From CAWUEZ02 sp963921355 (GTDB lineage: Bacteria > Pseudomonadota > Alphaproteobacteria > Thalassobaculales > Thalassobaculaceae), in the NCBI GenBank assembly GCA_963921355.3, contig OZ001190.1:1426001-1490000 (forward strand): a stretch of DNA of 64,000 bases. The letters are read 5' to 3'. Both the position numbers and the translations under genes were made by a program. Shown one piece after another: positions 1-8,849 of the stretch. Within the stretch, counting starts at the first letter, position 1; each line of letters starts with the position of its first letter. The notes beneath the pieces are model-generated. The model ran no database searches. It saw only the letters and a list, made by a program, of their open reading frames with translations, and had not been told where the DNA came from.

Positions 1-214
1 TTTCGTGGGTGTCGATGCCGAGCTCTTCGCGGAGTTCCCTGATCAGGGCGGTTTCCGGGGTTTCCCCCGGATCGACCTTGCCACCGGGGAACTCCCAGAG
101 CCCGGCCATCTTCTTGCCCTCCGGCCGCTTGGCGATCAGCACCCGGCCGTCTGCGTCCACCAGCGCGACGGCGACGACAAGCACGATCGGAAGGGGGCCG
201 CCATCCATGGTCAT
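1..214 (-). CDS. mutT: MutT-type Nudix hydrolase, N-terminal part (cut by window edge)
   Basis: This is the first 71 residues of a MutT-like 8-oxo-dGTP diphosphatase, which removes oxidised dGTP from the nucleotide pool. The Nudix box is visible and intact: G at the start of GKVDPGE, then RELREELGI, matching G-x5-E-x7-RE-U-x-EE-x-G-U. A GLWEFPGGK stretch precedes it, as in the MutT subgroup. The start is the ATG at 214-212; a second in-frame ATG lies two codons later. It follows argJ by 17 bp on the same strand, so it is probably the last gene of the parvulin-argJ unit. The C-terminus is outside the window, so a fusion to a thiamine-phosphate synthase-like domain, known in some proteobacteria, cannot be excluded. 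Confidence 0.88.
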   Translation of the reverse strand, partial: MTMDGGPLPIVLVVAVALVDADGRVLIAKRPEGKKMAGLWEFPGGKVDPGETPETALIRELREELGIDTHE

Positions 215-231
215 CGAGCGGCCCTCTCCCG

Positions 232-1470
232 TCAGCTACGGTAGTCGGCGTTGATGTCGATGTAGCCGTGGGTCAGATCGCAGGTCCAAACGCTGGCCTT
301 TCCGCGGCCGACGCCGACATCGACGGCGATCTCGATCTCGCGCCCGCGCATATGCTCGGCCACCGGTCCTTCGTCGTAGCCGTCGACGCGCGCGCCGGAT
401 TCCGCAACGGTGATCCCGCCGATGGCGATCCGAAGCCGGTCGCGATCGGCTTTCTGGCCGGATTTTCCAACCGCCATGACGATCCGGCCCCAGTTGGCGT
501 CTTCGCCGGCGATGGCGGTCTTCACCAGCGGGGAATCGGCGATCGCGAAGGCGATCCGGCGCGCCGCCCGTTCGGAGGTGGCTCCGCCGACCGAGATCTT
601 GACCAGCTTGCTCGCGCCTTCCCCGTCGCGGACCACCTGCAGTGCGAGGTCCTGGAGCAGATCCTCCAGCTTGGCCCGGAAGTCGCGCAGCGCCGGGTCG
701 CCGGGACCCGACACGGAGACGTGGGACGGGCCCTGACCGGTGGCGAACAGCATCAGCGTATCGCTTGTCGACTGGTCGCTGTCGACTGTGATGGCGTTGA
801 AGGTGCGGCCGGTTGCCCGCGCCAGCAGCGGGTTCAGAATGTCGGCTGGCAGCGTCGCGTCGGTCACCACGAAAGCCAGCATCGTCGCCATGTCAGGCGC
901 GATCATGCCGGAGCCCTTCGCGATACCGTTCAATGTGACCGGGACACCGCGGATGTTGGCGGTCCGGGTGGCGGTCTTGGCGAAGGTATCCGTTGTCATG
1001 ATCGCCGCTGCCGCATCATCCCAATGCGCCTCCGAGAGCGCCTCGGCGGCGGCGGGGGCATGGGCGACAATCCGATCGGACGCCAGCGGCTCGCCGATCA
1101 CGCCGGTCGAGGCCAGCATCACCTCTTCCGGGCGGCAGCCCAGGGCCGCCGCGGCCGCTTCCGCGCTCTCCTCGCAGGCCCGGGCACCCTGGGCGCCGGT
1201 AAAGACATTGGCGTTGCCGGCATTTACCAGCAGGGCCCGCGCGACGCCCGCCGGCAGATGGCGGCGGCACCAGTCGATCGGGGCCCCCGGCATCTGGTTG
1301 CGCGTCAGCACACCGGCCACCGTTGTGCCGGGAGCAAACGCCATGAGCAGCAGATCGAGCCGGCTGGTATAGCGGATATCCGCCTGGACCGCCGCCAGCC
1401 GACAACCCGCCACCGGCGGCATCACGGCACGGCCGACGGGTGCCAGAGGAGAGACGGGGAGCGGCTTCAT
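232..1470 (-). CDS. argJ: Glutamate N-acetyltransferase / ornithine acetyltransferase
   Basis: ArgJ transfers the acetyl group from N-acetylornithine to glutamate in the cyclic arginine pathway; bifunctional members also use acetyl-CoA. The protein has 412 residues, the usual family length. The autoprocessing site is present: KGSGMIAP followed by DMATML, so Thr196 should become the N-terminal nucleophile of the beta chain. The NAGNAN motif is at about residues 83-88. It sits between a parvulin gene (59 bp upstream) and mutT (17 bp downstream), all on the minus strand. The ArgJ family is certain. Whether it is bifunctional cannot be told from sequence alone. Confidence 0.96.
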   Translation of the reverse strand: MKPLPVSPLAPVGRAVMPPVAGCRLAAVQADIRYTSRLDLLLMAFAPGTTVAGVLTRNQMPGAPIDWCRRHLPAGVARALLVNAGNANVFTGAQGARACEESAEAAAAALGCRPEEVMLASTGVIGEPLASDRIVAHAPAAAEALSEAHWDDAAAAIMTTDTFAKTATRTANIRGVPVTLNGIAKGSGMIAPDMATMLAFVVTDATLPADILNPLLARATGRTFNAITVDSDQSTSDTLMLFATGQGPSHVSVSGPGDPALRDFRAKLEDLLQDLALQVVRDGEGASKLVKISVGGATSERAARRIAFAIADSPLVKTAIAGEDANWGRIVMAVGKSGQKADRDRLRIAIGGITVAESGARVDGYDEGPVAEHMRGREIEIAVDVGVGRGKASVWTCDLTHGYIDINADYRS

Positions 1471-1528
1471 CGGCGAGGTCCGGCCAGGCGGTGGGTCGGG
1501 CGGTGGGTCAGGCGTCGCGCTCGCGGCG

Positions 1529-2419
1529 TCACTGGTTGGCGGTTGCCGGCAGCGGGGAGCCGTCGGGACCGAAGCGCTCGATTTCGATGTCGGCCCGCAG
1601 GTCGGTGATGTGCTTCTGGATCAGGTCGCGCGTCATGTCTGACGCAAGCTGCTGCTGGACCTGCTCGAAAGGCGGCGCACCGGCGGACCGCTTTTCTTCA
1701 AGCAGGATGACGTGCCAGCCGAACTCGGTCTGCACCGGATCCTTCGTATAGGTGCCCGGTTCGAGGGCAAAGGCCGCCGCGGAGAAGTCGGGCACCATCT
1801 GCTCGGCCTGGAACCAGCCGAGGTCACCGCCCTGGGCGGCGGACGGGCCGGTGGAACGCTCTTCGGCCAGGGTGGCGAAGTCGGCCCCGGCGTCGAGATC
1901 GGCGATCACCGAGCGGGCATCCTCTTCTGATTCAAGCAGGATATGGCGGGCCTTGGCCTCTTCGCCGGCGCTCTCAGCGGCCACCGTCTCCTCGTAGCGC
2001 GCGCGCAACGCCTCTTCGGTGACCTGGGCGGCAATGGTCTCCGACAGATAGGCCTCGGCGAGAACCTGATCGGCGGCCGCCTTCATGCGGATCTTGATGT
2101 CCTCGCGGTCCTTGATGTCGCTCGAGTGGGCGGCCTCGGCGAGAAGCTGGGTGTCGATGGCCCGCTCCAGCAGCGGCTGGTAGATCGCCTCGAGCGGCAC
2201 CTGGCGGTACTGAGGCGGAAGCTGTTCGTAGGAGCGCAGCAGATCCGCCATCGTGATCTCGGTATCGCCGACACGGGCAACCACGGTGGTTGCCGGATCG
2301 GAGGGCGGAGCCGGGGTCAGGGCGGGCGCCGCGGACTGAGCCGCTGCCGGTCCCGTGACCGAAACGGTGATGCTGAGGGCTGCCGCGGCGACGGTGAGCC
2401 AGAGGCGCGGGAACGGCAT
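1529..2419 (-). CDS. Periplasmic parvulin-type peptidyl-prolyl isomerase
   Basis: This is a 296-residue protein with an N-terminal Sec signal peptide (hydrophobic stretch ending in an AAAQSA-like cleavage region at about residues 22-28). A SurA/PrsA-like helical domain follows, then one parvulin domain at about residues 150-255. Parvulin hallmarks are ARHILLES, the GGDLGWFQ segment and FGWHVILLEEKR. It probably catalyses proline isomerisation of envelope proteins in the periplasm. It lies divergent from secA across one unknown gene, which fits a secretion and envelope-folding neighbourhood common in Rhodospirillales. No membrane anchor other than the signal peptide is seen. PpiC-, PrsA- and SurA-like names are all used for this family, so no symbol is given. 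Confidence 0.92.
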   Translation of the reverse strand: MPFPRLWLTVAAAALSITVSVTGPAAAQSAAPALTPAPPSDPATTVVARVGDTEITMADLLRSYEQLPPQYRQVPLEAIYQPLLERAIDTQLLAEAAHSSDIKDREDIKIRMKAAADQVLAEAYLSETIAAQVTEEALRARYEETVAAESAGEEAKARHILLESEEDARSVIADLDAGADFATLAEERSTGPSAAQGGDLGWFQAEQMVPDFSAAAFALEPGTYTKDPVQTEFGWHVILLEEKRSAGAPPFEQVQQQLASDMTRDLIQKHITDLRADIEIERFGPDGSPLPATANQ

Positions 2420-2577
2420 GGGAAATCCTTTCGGGCAAGGGGCTGAGCGGCAAAGCTCCGCCAGTCGCGCGCAGCCCTATCAGATCGGTCTTCCGGTCAC
2501 AAGGAACAGCCGCGTGACGCAAGGCACCTCTTGGGGTGCGCGCGAAGCGTGGGGGTGGCGGTCTCCCGGGAGGCGGG

Positions 2578-3450
2578 CTACGCGCCCGGCGAACCGGTCC
2601 ATGCGGGATCGAACGGGACCAGGACGTCGAAGTCGATCAGCCAGCCGCCATCGCGGTTCGGATCGAAGTCGCTCGCCTCGGCTCTAATCAGGACGCAGAC
2701 CCCCTCGGTGTCGTCACTCACCCCGAAGCTCGGCAGGTCCTGGCGAACCTTCTCCACGATGCCGTTGGCGATGCTGGCGCCGGTCTCGCCGGTATCCACG
2801 AAGAAACCAGGGCTCGGGCGATGGACCGCGCCCGATGCGCGGATATCGAACACCACGCCTTGGGCCCGGAAGTCGAAAGTCTGGCGAAAATGCACGTCGC
2901 CGACATCGACCGACAGGCCCCGGTGGCCGGCATCGACACTGACACAGACATCCTCGAAGGACAGGCCGATCGGCAGCCGTTCGTGATCGGGCGCATAGGA
3001 GCGGTACTGGGTGATCGCCGACCGCACCCAGGTCAGGGCCTCGGCCTGGAACGCGTCGACCAGGCCTTCGGTCCGGCCGGCATCGACTCCCAACAGGGTT
3101 TCCGATAGCTGGCGAATGGCCTGGCCGACCCGCCGCAGGATGCCATTCAGATCGCCGCCGCCCAGGATGGCCGCGGCCCGCGACATCACGACAGACGGGT
3201 CGTCCGCACCATAGGTTCCGGCGCCGCCATAGGCGTTCGCCGCTCGCCGGACCGCCGCAAGGTGCTGGGGATCGGCGCCGAGATCGACGATATCGTCGTC
3301 CGATCTGCGATCGTCCTCGGTGTTGCGCAGCTCCTCGCGGAACTTGCCACCGTCGCCGCGGCGACGCACCCGAACGCCCATCCGTCCGGCCGACCCGGGC
3401 GACGCTGTCAGCGGTCCGGTGCCGGCGCTGCTCTTGATACCGTCCACCAT
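2578..3450 (-). CDS. Hypothetical protein, about 290 residues, next to secA
   Basis: I do not recognise this family. The start is polar and Gly/Arg-rich with an acidic patch (about residues 28-55). A mainly alpha-helical part (residues 60-150) and a beta-rich C-terminal half with alternating hydrophobic residues follow. There is no signal peptide and no membrane segment, so it is probably cytosolic. It faces away from secA, with which it shares a 163-bp divergent spacer, and precedes the parvulin gene by 158 bp. The codon pattern matches its neighbours, and no other frame gives a plausible product, so I take it as a real gene. Function unknown. Confidence 0.7.
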   Translation of the reverse strand: MVDGIKSSAGTGPLTASPGSAGRMGVRVRRRGDGGKFREELRNTEDDRRSDDDIVDLGADPQHLAAVRRAANAYGGAGTYGADDPSVVMSRAAAILGGGDLNGILRRVGQAIRQLSETLLGVDAGRTEGLVDAFQAEALTWVRSAITQYRSYAPDHERLPIGLSFEDVCVSVDAGHRGLSVDVGDVHFRQTFDFRAQGVVFDIRASGAVHRPSPGFFVDTGETGASIANGIVEKVRQDLPSFGVSDDTEGVCVLIRAEASDFDPNRDGGWLIDFDVLVPFDPAWTGSPGA

Positions 3451-3533
3451 CTCACCCGTAAGTGTGCCTGTCGGTCGGGGTTAGCGCAATGAATCTGCCG
3501 GTTTTCCCCGCATGCATCGGCGTCAGGGGTGCG

Positions 3534-3562
3534 TTGACAGGGCCCGGACCTCCCCCTAAATC
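3534..3562 (+). promoter_or_regulatory. Candidate sigma70 promoter of secA
   Basis: A perfect TTGACA (3534-3539) is followed 17 bp later by TAAATC (3557-3562), a weak -10 match. The predicted start of transcription near 3569 gives a leader of about 45 nt before the secA ATG at 3614. Confidence 0.5.
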
Positions 3563-3613
3563 TGCACCCGTACTGGCGCCCCTGGCCGCCTGCGCTCACT
3601 TCGGGGAACAAAC

Positions 3614-6385
3614 ATGTTCGGCGCTCTCGCCAAGGCCCTTTTCGGCTCGCAAAACGACCGCGTTCTCAAGGGCCTGGAAAAAAATGTCGCCGCGATCAAC
3701 GCGCTGGAGCCGGAGATCGAGGCGCTTTCGGATGCCGATCTCCAGGGCAAGACGGAGGCCTTTCGCGCCCGTCTTGGCAACGGTGAGACGGTCGACGACC
3801 TGCTGATTGAGGCGTTTGCCGTGGTCCGCGAGGCGGCCAAACGGACGCTGGGTCAGCGCCACTTCGATGTTCAGTTGCTCGGCGGCATGGTGCTCCACGA
3901 GGGCAAGATCTCCGAGATGAAGACCGGTGAGGGCAAGACCCTCGTGGCGACCCTGCCGGTCTATCTGAACGCGCTGACCGGCGGTGGCGTGCACGTCGTG
4001 ACGGTGAACGACTACCTGGCCCAGCGGGATGCCGAATGGATGGGCCGGATATACCGGTTCCTCGGATTGTCCGTCGGCTGCATCGTCCACGGGGTCCCCG
4101 ATGTCGAGCGCCAGGCGGCTTATGCCTGCGACGTGACCTACGGAACCAACAACGAATTCGGGTTCGACTATCTTCGCGACAACATGAAGTTCCGTCTCGA
4201 GGATATGGTCCAGCGCGAGTTCGCCTATGCCATCGTCGACGAGGTCGACTCGATCCTGGTCGACGAAGCGCGCACGCCTCTGATCATCTCGGGCCCGGCG
4301 GACGACAGTTCCGACCTCTACCGCAAGATCGACGTCCTGATTCCCAGGCTCGAGGACGTGCATTTCGAGAAGGACGAGAAGCAGCGCACGGTCTCACTGA
4401 CCGATGAGGGCACCGAGGAGATCGAACGCCTGCTGAACGAGGTCGGGATCCTGGAGAACGGCGCTCTCTACGACGTGCACAATGTCAGCCTGGTCCATCA
4501 CGCCAACCAGGCGCTGCGGGCCCACAAACTGTTTGCGCGGGACACGGATTACATCGTCAAGGACGACAAGGTCGTCATCATCGACGAGTTCACCGGCCGC
4601 GCGATGGAAGGCCGACGCTACTCCGACGGCCTGCACCAGGCCCTGGAGGCCAAGGAACGGGTCACCATCCAGAACGAGAACCAGACGCTCGCGTCGATCA
4701 CGTTTCAGAACTACTTCCGGCTCTACCCGAAACTGGCGGGCATGACCGGTACGGCGATGACGGAAGCCGCCGAGTTCGCCGAGATCTACAACCTCGAAGC
4801 CGTTGAAATCCTGACCAATGTCGAAGTGCGGCGTACCGACGAGGATGACGAGGTCTACCGGACGGCGCGCGAAAAGCATGACGCGGTCATCGAGCTCATC
4901 GAAGACAGCCGGTCGCGCGGCCAGCCGGTTCTGGTCGGCACGGTATCGATCGAGAAGTCGGAAGCGGTGTCGGAGATCCTGAAGCAGCGCAAGATCCCGC
5001 ACGAGGTTCTGAACGCGCGCTTCCACGAGCAGGAAGCCCGCATCATCGCGCAGGCCGGGCGTCCGGGTGCGGTGACCATCGCCACCAACATGGCCGGTCG
5101 CGGTACCGATATTCAGCTTGGCGGCAATCTCGAGATGCGGCTTGCCCAGGCGCTGGACGGAGTCGAGGACGAGGCCAAGCGCGCGCAGATCACGGCGGAG
5201 ATCAATGCCGACGTCGAGGCCGGGCGCGCCAAGGCGCTGGAAGGTGGAGGCCTCTACGTCGTTGCGACCGAACGTCACGAAAGCCGTCGGATCGACAACC
5301 AGCTGCGCGGCCGGTCGGGGCGCCAGGGCGACCCGGGGGCATCGAAGTTCTTCCTGTCGCTGGAAGATGACCTGATGCGCATTTTCGGGTCCGACCGGAT
5401 GGACGGCATGCTGCGCAAGCTTGGGCTCCAGGAAGGCGAGGCGATCGTCCATCCCTGGATCAACAAGGCGCTGGAAAAGGCCCAGCAGAAGGTCGAGGCC
5501 CGCAACTTCGAGATCCGCAAGCAGTTGCTCAAATTCGACGACGTGATGAACGACCAGCGCAAGGTGGTCTACGAACAGCGTCGCGAAATCATGCGGGAGT
5601 CGGACGTCCATGAGACCGTTACGGATATGCGCCATGAGGTGATCGAGGGGCATGTCGCCCGCTGCATTCCCGAAGGCGCCTATGCCGAGCAATGGGATCT
5701 CGACAGCCTGCACGCTGAGATGCTGCGCCTGCTCGCCCTGGACCTGCCGATCCGCGACTGGGCCCAGGAGGAGGGCATCGCCGAGCAGGAGATCCTGGAG
5801 CGGGTGCGCGACGCGTCGAACCGCAAAATGGCCGAGAAGGTCGCCAACTACGGGCGCGACCTGATGCGCACCGCCGAGAAGCAGCTGCTGCTGCAGATCC
5901 TCGACCAGCAGTGGAAGGACCACCTGCTCTCGCTGGATCATCTGCGCCAGGGCATCAACCTTCGCGCCTATGCCCAGAAGGATCCGCTGAACGAATACAA
6001 GCGCGAGGCGTTCGCGCTGTTCGAGAACATGCTCGTGGAGCTGCGCGAGCAGGTCACGTCCATCCTGTCGCACATCGAGATCCGGGTGCAGTCGCCCGAG
6101 GAGATCGAAGCCCGCATGGCGGCCGAACGGCTTGCTGCCGAGATGCACGAGACCCGGGATGACCCGGCGCTTGCCCGGGATGCGGTGGCGGCCGACGAAG
6201 ATGACCAGGAGTTCCGGGCGACGGGTACCGACGGTCCCGCACCGGCACGGCCGGTCACCAGCCGATCGGCGGCCACCGTCGTCGACCCGAACGATCCGAC
6301 GACCTGGGGCAAGGTTCAGCGCAACGCCCCTTGTCCGTGCGGGTCCGGCAAGAAGTACAAACACTGTCACGGTGCGCTGAACTAG
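3614..6385 (+). CDS. secA: Preprotein translocase ATPase SecA
   Basis: SecA is the cytoplasmic motor that drives unfolded preproteins through SecYEG. The 923-residue length is typical. Visible parts are the Walker A region (MKTGEGKT), the DEVDSILVDEARTPL Walker B/DEAD segment, the preprotein cross-linking domain, NBD2 with NMAGRGTDIQLGG and QLRGRSGRQGD, and the helical scaffold and wing. The C-terminal SEC-C zinc tail has Cys907, Cys909, Cys918 and His919 in an NAPCPCGSGKKYKHCHG context, which binds SecB or the ribosome. The start has a GGGG-type ribosome site a few bases upstream. It is probably transcribed alone and is followed by a run of hairpins before the next gene. Confidence 0.98.
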   Translation: MFGALAKALFGSQNDRVLKGLEKNVAAINALEPEIEALSDADLQGKTEAFRARLGNGETVDDLLIEAFAVVREAAKRTLGQRHFDVQLLGGMVLHEGKISEMKTGEGKTLVATLPVYLNALTGGGVHVVTVNDYLAQRDAEWMGRIYRFLGLSVGCIVHGVPDVERQAAYACDVTYGTNNEFGFDYLRDNMKFRLEDMVQREFAYAIVDEVDSILVDEARTPLIISGPADDSSDLYRKIDVLIPRLEDVHFEKDEKQRTVSLTDEGTEEIERLLNEVGILENGALYDVHNVSLVHHANQALRAHKLFARDTDYIVKDDKVVIIDEFTGRAMEGRRYSDGLHQALEAKERVTIQNENQTLASITFQNYFRLYPKLAGMTGTAMTEAAEFAEIYNLEAVEILTNVEVRRTDEDDEVYRTAREKHDAVIELIEDSRSRGQPVLVGTVSIEKSEAVSEILKQRKIPHEVLNARFHEQEARIIAQAGRPGAVTIATNMAGRGTDIQLGGNLEMRLAQALDGVEDEAKRAQITAEINADVEAGRAKALEGGGLYVVATERHESRRIDNQLRGRSGRQGDPGASKFFLSLEDDLMRIFGSDRMDGMLRKLGLQEGEAIVHPWINKALEKAQQKVEARNFEIRKQLLKFDDVMNDQRKVVYEQRREIMRESDVHETVTDMRHEVIEGHVARCIPEGAYAEQWDLDSLHAEMLRLLALDLPIRDWAQEEGIAEQEILERVRDASNRKMAEKVANYGRDLMRTAEKQLLLQILDQQWKDHLLSLDHLRQGINLRAYAQKDPLNEYKREAFALFENMLVELREQVTSILSHIEIRVQSPEEIEARMAAERLAAEMHETRDDPALARDAVAADEDDQEFRATGTDGPAPARPVTSRSAATVVDPNDPTTWGKVQRNAPCPCGSGKKYKHCHGALN

Positions 6386-6394
6386 TGGTGCGAT

Positions 6395-6530
6395 CCGAAC
6401 GGATGAGTTCCATCCGTTCGGTGAATCGCCCCACCACATTGTTGAATATGTGGGCTGATTCACGAAACGCTTGGAAACCAAACGTTTCGATCAGACCACC
6501 AGCGCCAGTGCCGGGCGGTCCGGCAACGCT
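6395..6530. other. Run of four adjacent stem-loops in the secA-tetR spacer
   Basis: Four inverted repeats sit end to end in the 183-bp spacer. One: CCGAACGGATG / CATCCGTTCGG, perfect 11 bp, loop of 5 (6395-6421). Two: GTGAATC / GATTCAC (6421-6463), extended inward by GCCC / GGGC and ACAT / ATGT with a small bulge. Three: CGAAACGCTTGG / CCAAACGTTTCG with one mismatch (6463-6489). Four: TGCCGG / CCGGCA (6509-6525), extended outside by AGCG / CGCT (6501-6530). Each of the first three begins on the base where the previous one ends. None is followed by a T-run, so a simple intrinsic terminator is not a good fit. They may be a structured RNA, a transcription or mRNA 3'-end signal, or operators for the TetR gene that follows. 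Confidence 0.6.
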
Positions 6531-6568
6531 GAGGCGGATCCGGACCTCTGACCGCAGGGGGGTATGAC

Positions 6569-7294
6569 GTGCCGACAGGGCGCAAACCCGCTCCCGGAGC
6601 CGAAGTCGTGGTCGCCGCGGCGATCGACATCCTCGATCGCGACGGCATAGCCGGGCTGACGATCCGCGCCCTGGCCCAGGAGGCCGGCACAACGACGATG
6701 ACGGTTTACAGCCGGTTTGGCGGCAAGCAAGGCGTCATCACGGCGATCCGCCGCGATGGGCTTGCCCGCCTGTCATCGGCGCTGGACGAGGCCACTGACG
6801 CTGTGGCGGACACGCCGCGGGACCGCCTTCAGACGATCGGTCGGGGGCTTCGACTGTTCGCCCGACAGCACCCGCACCACTACCGGCTGATGCTTGGTGA
6901 CCCGATTGATGCGGGGCCCCGGGACGACTACGGCGTTCAGCCGGCAGGGGCGGTCCTGGAGCGGATCCAGCGCGCTGCCGGGCCCACCGCCGATCCGGAG
7001 TTCGGCGCGAGCCTGCTGGCCTTCTGTCATGGTTGGATCGGACTGGAGAAGAGCCTGGGCCTGGGGGACGGTGAAGATGCCGACCGGACCTATGGACGAG
7101 CCTTGGATATGGCGATCGAGCGCTTCGGCGTGGCCGTCGCGTCCAACTCGGACTATCCGCCGGCCGCCATGGCGCCGCCCGTCGAGGGTGCGGATCTGGC
7201 GATCCGGACGGCGACGCCCCGAAACGCGCCCTGCCCGTGCGGTTCGGGGCTGCGCTACAAGCACTGCCATGGGCTGACCCAGGCGTCTCCCTGA
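6569..7294 (+). CDS. TetR-family regulator with a SecA-type SEC-C zinc tail
   Basis: This 241-residue regulator has an N-terminal TetR DNA-binding domain (about residues 8-55; helix-turn-helix around LTIRALAQEAGTTTMTVYSR). The ligand-binding helical domain extends to about residue 190 and includes a TetR_C-like YRLMLG segment. The last 20 residues, Cys222, Cys224, Cys233 and His234 in a PCPCGSG...KHCHG pattern, are a SEC-C zinc motif almost identical to the tail of SecA encoded 184 bp upstream. The start is GTG at 6569, preceded by a GGGGGG ribosome site; an ATG at 6564 is out of frame. The domain fusion is seen directly. That it senses secretion status, or binds the same partner as SecA, is only inference. 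Confidence 0.9.
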   Translation: MPTGRKPAPGAEVVVAAAIDILDRDGIAGLTIRALAQEAGTTTMTVYSRFGGKQGVITAIRRDGLARLSSALDEATDAVADTPRDRLQTIGRGLRLFARQHPHHYRLMLGDPIDAGPRDDYGVQPAGAVLERIQRAAGPTADPEFGASLLAFCHGWIGLEKSLGLGDGEDADRTYGRALDMAIERFGVAVASNSDYPPAAMAPPVEGADLAIRTATPRNAPCPCGSGLRYKHCHGLTQASP

Positions 7295-7370
7295 GCCGCC
7301 GGGCGGGACTTGTCTCGGGGCGCCGCGCCGCCCATGATCTCGGAAAACATGACATGCTGGGGAGGCGATC

Positions 7371-8804
7371 ATGAACCTGGAGGCGCAGGCCGGGCTTCCG
7401 GCGGCCCTCGCCCGGATCAAGCAGAGCCTGGGCGACAAGGGTTGGCTGGAGAACGAGGCCGACACGCTGAAGTACCGCACCGACTGGCGCGGTGGCGATG
7501 TCGGCGAGGCCGTTCTGGTCGCCCGTCCGGCGTCGACGGATGAGGTTTCCGAGGTTGTCGCGATCTGCCACGGGGCGGGTCTCGCGGTTGTGCCCCAGGG
7601 TGGGAACACGGGCCTCGTTCTCGGATCCATCCCGACCGAAGCGCGCCCGTCGATCGTGCTGTCGCTGGATCGGATGACGCGGATCCGGTCGTTGGATGCC
7701 GACAACTTCGCCCTGGTGGCGGAGGCCGGCTGCATCATCAAGCAGGTCCAGGACGCCGCCGACGACGTCGGCCGACTCTATCCGCTGTCGCTGGCGTCGG
7801 AGGGCTCATCCACCGTCGGGGGAACCCTGTCGACCAATGCCGGTGGCAACAACACGATCCGCTTCGGCAATGCCCGCGAGCAGGTGCTGGGCCTCGAGGT
7901 GGTGATGCCCGACGGGACGGTGTTCGACGGTTTGAACACCCTGCGCAAGAACAATACCGGCTACGACCTCAAGCAGCTCTTCATCGGCGGGGAAGGAACA
8001 CTGGGCGTGATCACCGCGGCGGCGGTCCGTCTGATGCCGGCCCCCAAGGTGCGGGAGACCGCCATCCTGGCGGTACCGGATCCGCACGCGGCGCAGACCC
8101 TGCTGTCGCGATCGCGCGAGCAGTCGGGCGATACGGTGATCGCCTTTGAACTGATGCCGCGACGCTGTTTCGACCTGGTGCTCAAGCACATCGATGGGGT
8201 GGTGGACCCACTGGCGGAGCCGTCACCCTGGTATGTGCTTCTGGAGATGGCGACGTCGTCGAAGATCGAGGATCTGCGTGCCAAACTCGAGGCGATCTTC
8301 GCCGAGGCCAGCGAGGCCGCCCTGGTGACCGACGGGGCGATCGCCGAAAGCGAGGCCCAGCGCGTGGCGATCTGGCGGATCCGTGAGGAACAGGCCGAGG
8401 CCGGCCGGCGCGAGGGGCATTCGATCTCCTGCGACGTTTCCGTCCCGGTCAGCCGGGTCGCCGACTTCCTTCAGACAGCGAGGGAGATGTGTGAGAAGGA
8501 AGTCGAAGGGGTTGTCCTGAACACCTTCGGTCATATGGGCGACGGCAACATCCACTACGGTATCCGCAAGCCGGAGACCATGAGCCGGGAGGCGTGGTCC
8601 CAGCGCGCCGGAGATCTGTCCGACAGGATCAGCGCGCTCTGCGCCGAGTTCGGCGGGAGCTTTTCGGCCGAGCATGGCATCGGTGGTCTGAAGCGGGACG
8701 ATTTCCTGCGCTATACACCGGACAGCCGGATCGCCCTGATGCGGGCCATCAAGACGGCAATCGACCCGTCGAACATCATGAACCCGGGCAAGATCTTCTA
8801 CTGA
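7371..8804 (+). CDS. FAD-linked D-2-hydroxyacid dehydrogenase (D-2-hydroxyglutarate / D-lactate type)
   Basis: This is a 477-residue flavoprotein of the VAO/PCMH family. The FAD-binding domain (about residues 35-220) carries VVPQGGNTGLV and NAGGNNTIRFGN. The C-terminal FAD-oxidase domain has the metal and substrate motif FGHMGDGNIHYGI, then SAEHGIG and the end signature DPSNIMNPGKI. This pattern is shared by D-2-hydroxyglutarate dehydrogenase, D-lactate dehydrogenase and glycolate oxidase GlcD; the motifs and length fit the first two best. It probably oxidises a D-2-hydroxyacid to the 2-oxoacid and passes electrons to ETF or quinone. A GGGGAGG ribosome site precedes the ATG. The ABM-fold gene follows 45 bp later in the same direction. 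The exact substrate is not determined. Confidence 0.88.
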   Translation: MNLEAQAGLPAALARIKQSLGDKGWLENEADTLKYRTDWRGGDVGEAVLVARPASTDEVSEVVAICHGAGLAVVPQGGNTGLVLGSIPTEARPSIVLSLDRMTRIRSLDADNFALVAEAGCIIKQVQDAADDVGRLYPLSLASEGSSTVGGTLSTNAGGNNTIRFGNAREQVLGLEVVMPDGTVFDGLNTLRKNNTGYDLKQLFIGGEGTLGVITAAAVRLMPAPKVRETAILAVPDPHAAQTLLSRSREQSGDTVIAFELMPRRCFDLVLKHIDGVVDPLAEPSPWYVLLEMATSSKIEDLRAKLEAIFAEASEAALVTDGAIAESEAQRVAIWRIREEQAEAGRREGHSISCDVSVPVSRVADFLQTAREMCEKEVEGVVLNTFGHMGDGNIHYGIRKPETMSREAWSQRAGDLSDRISALCAEFGGSFSAEHGIGGLKRDDFLRYTPDSRIALMRAIKTAIDPSNIMNPGKIFY

Positions 8805-8849
8805 GTCCGGCCGCAGAAGCCGGACACCAACAGCGAAGGGAGGATTCCG

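Noticed and set aside
268..1608. Long plus-strand frame opposite argJ
   Set aside because: It is a shadow of argJ in GC-rich DNA: low-complexity Arg/Gly-rich translation and no recognisable domain.
4394..6481. 695-codon minus-strand frame opposite secA
   Set aside because: It mirrors the whole secA coding region, has no plausible domain and no ribosome site.
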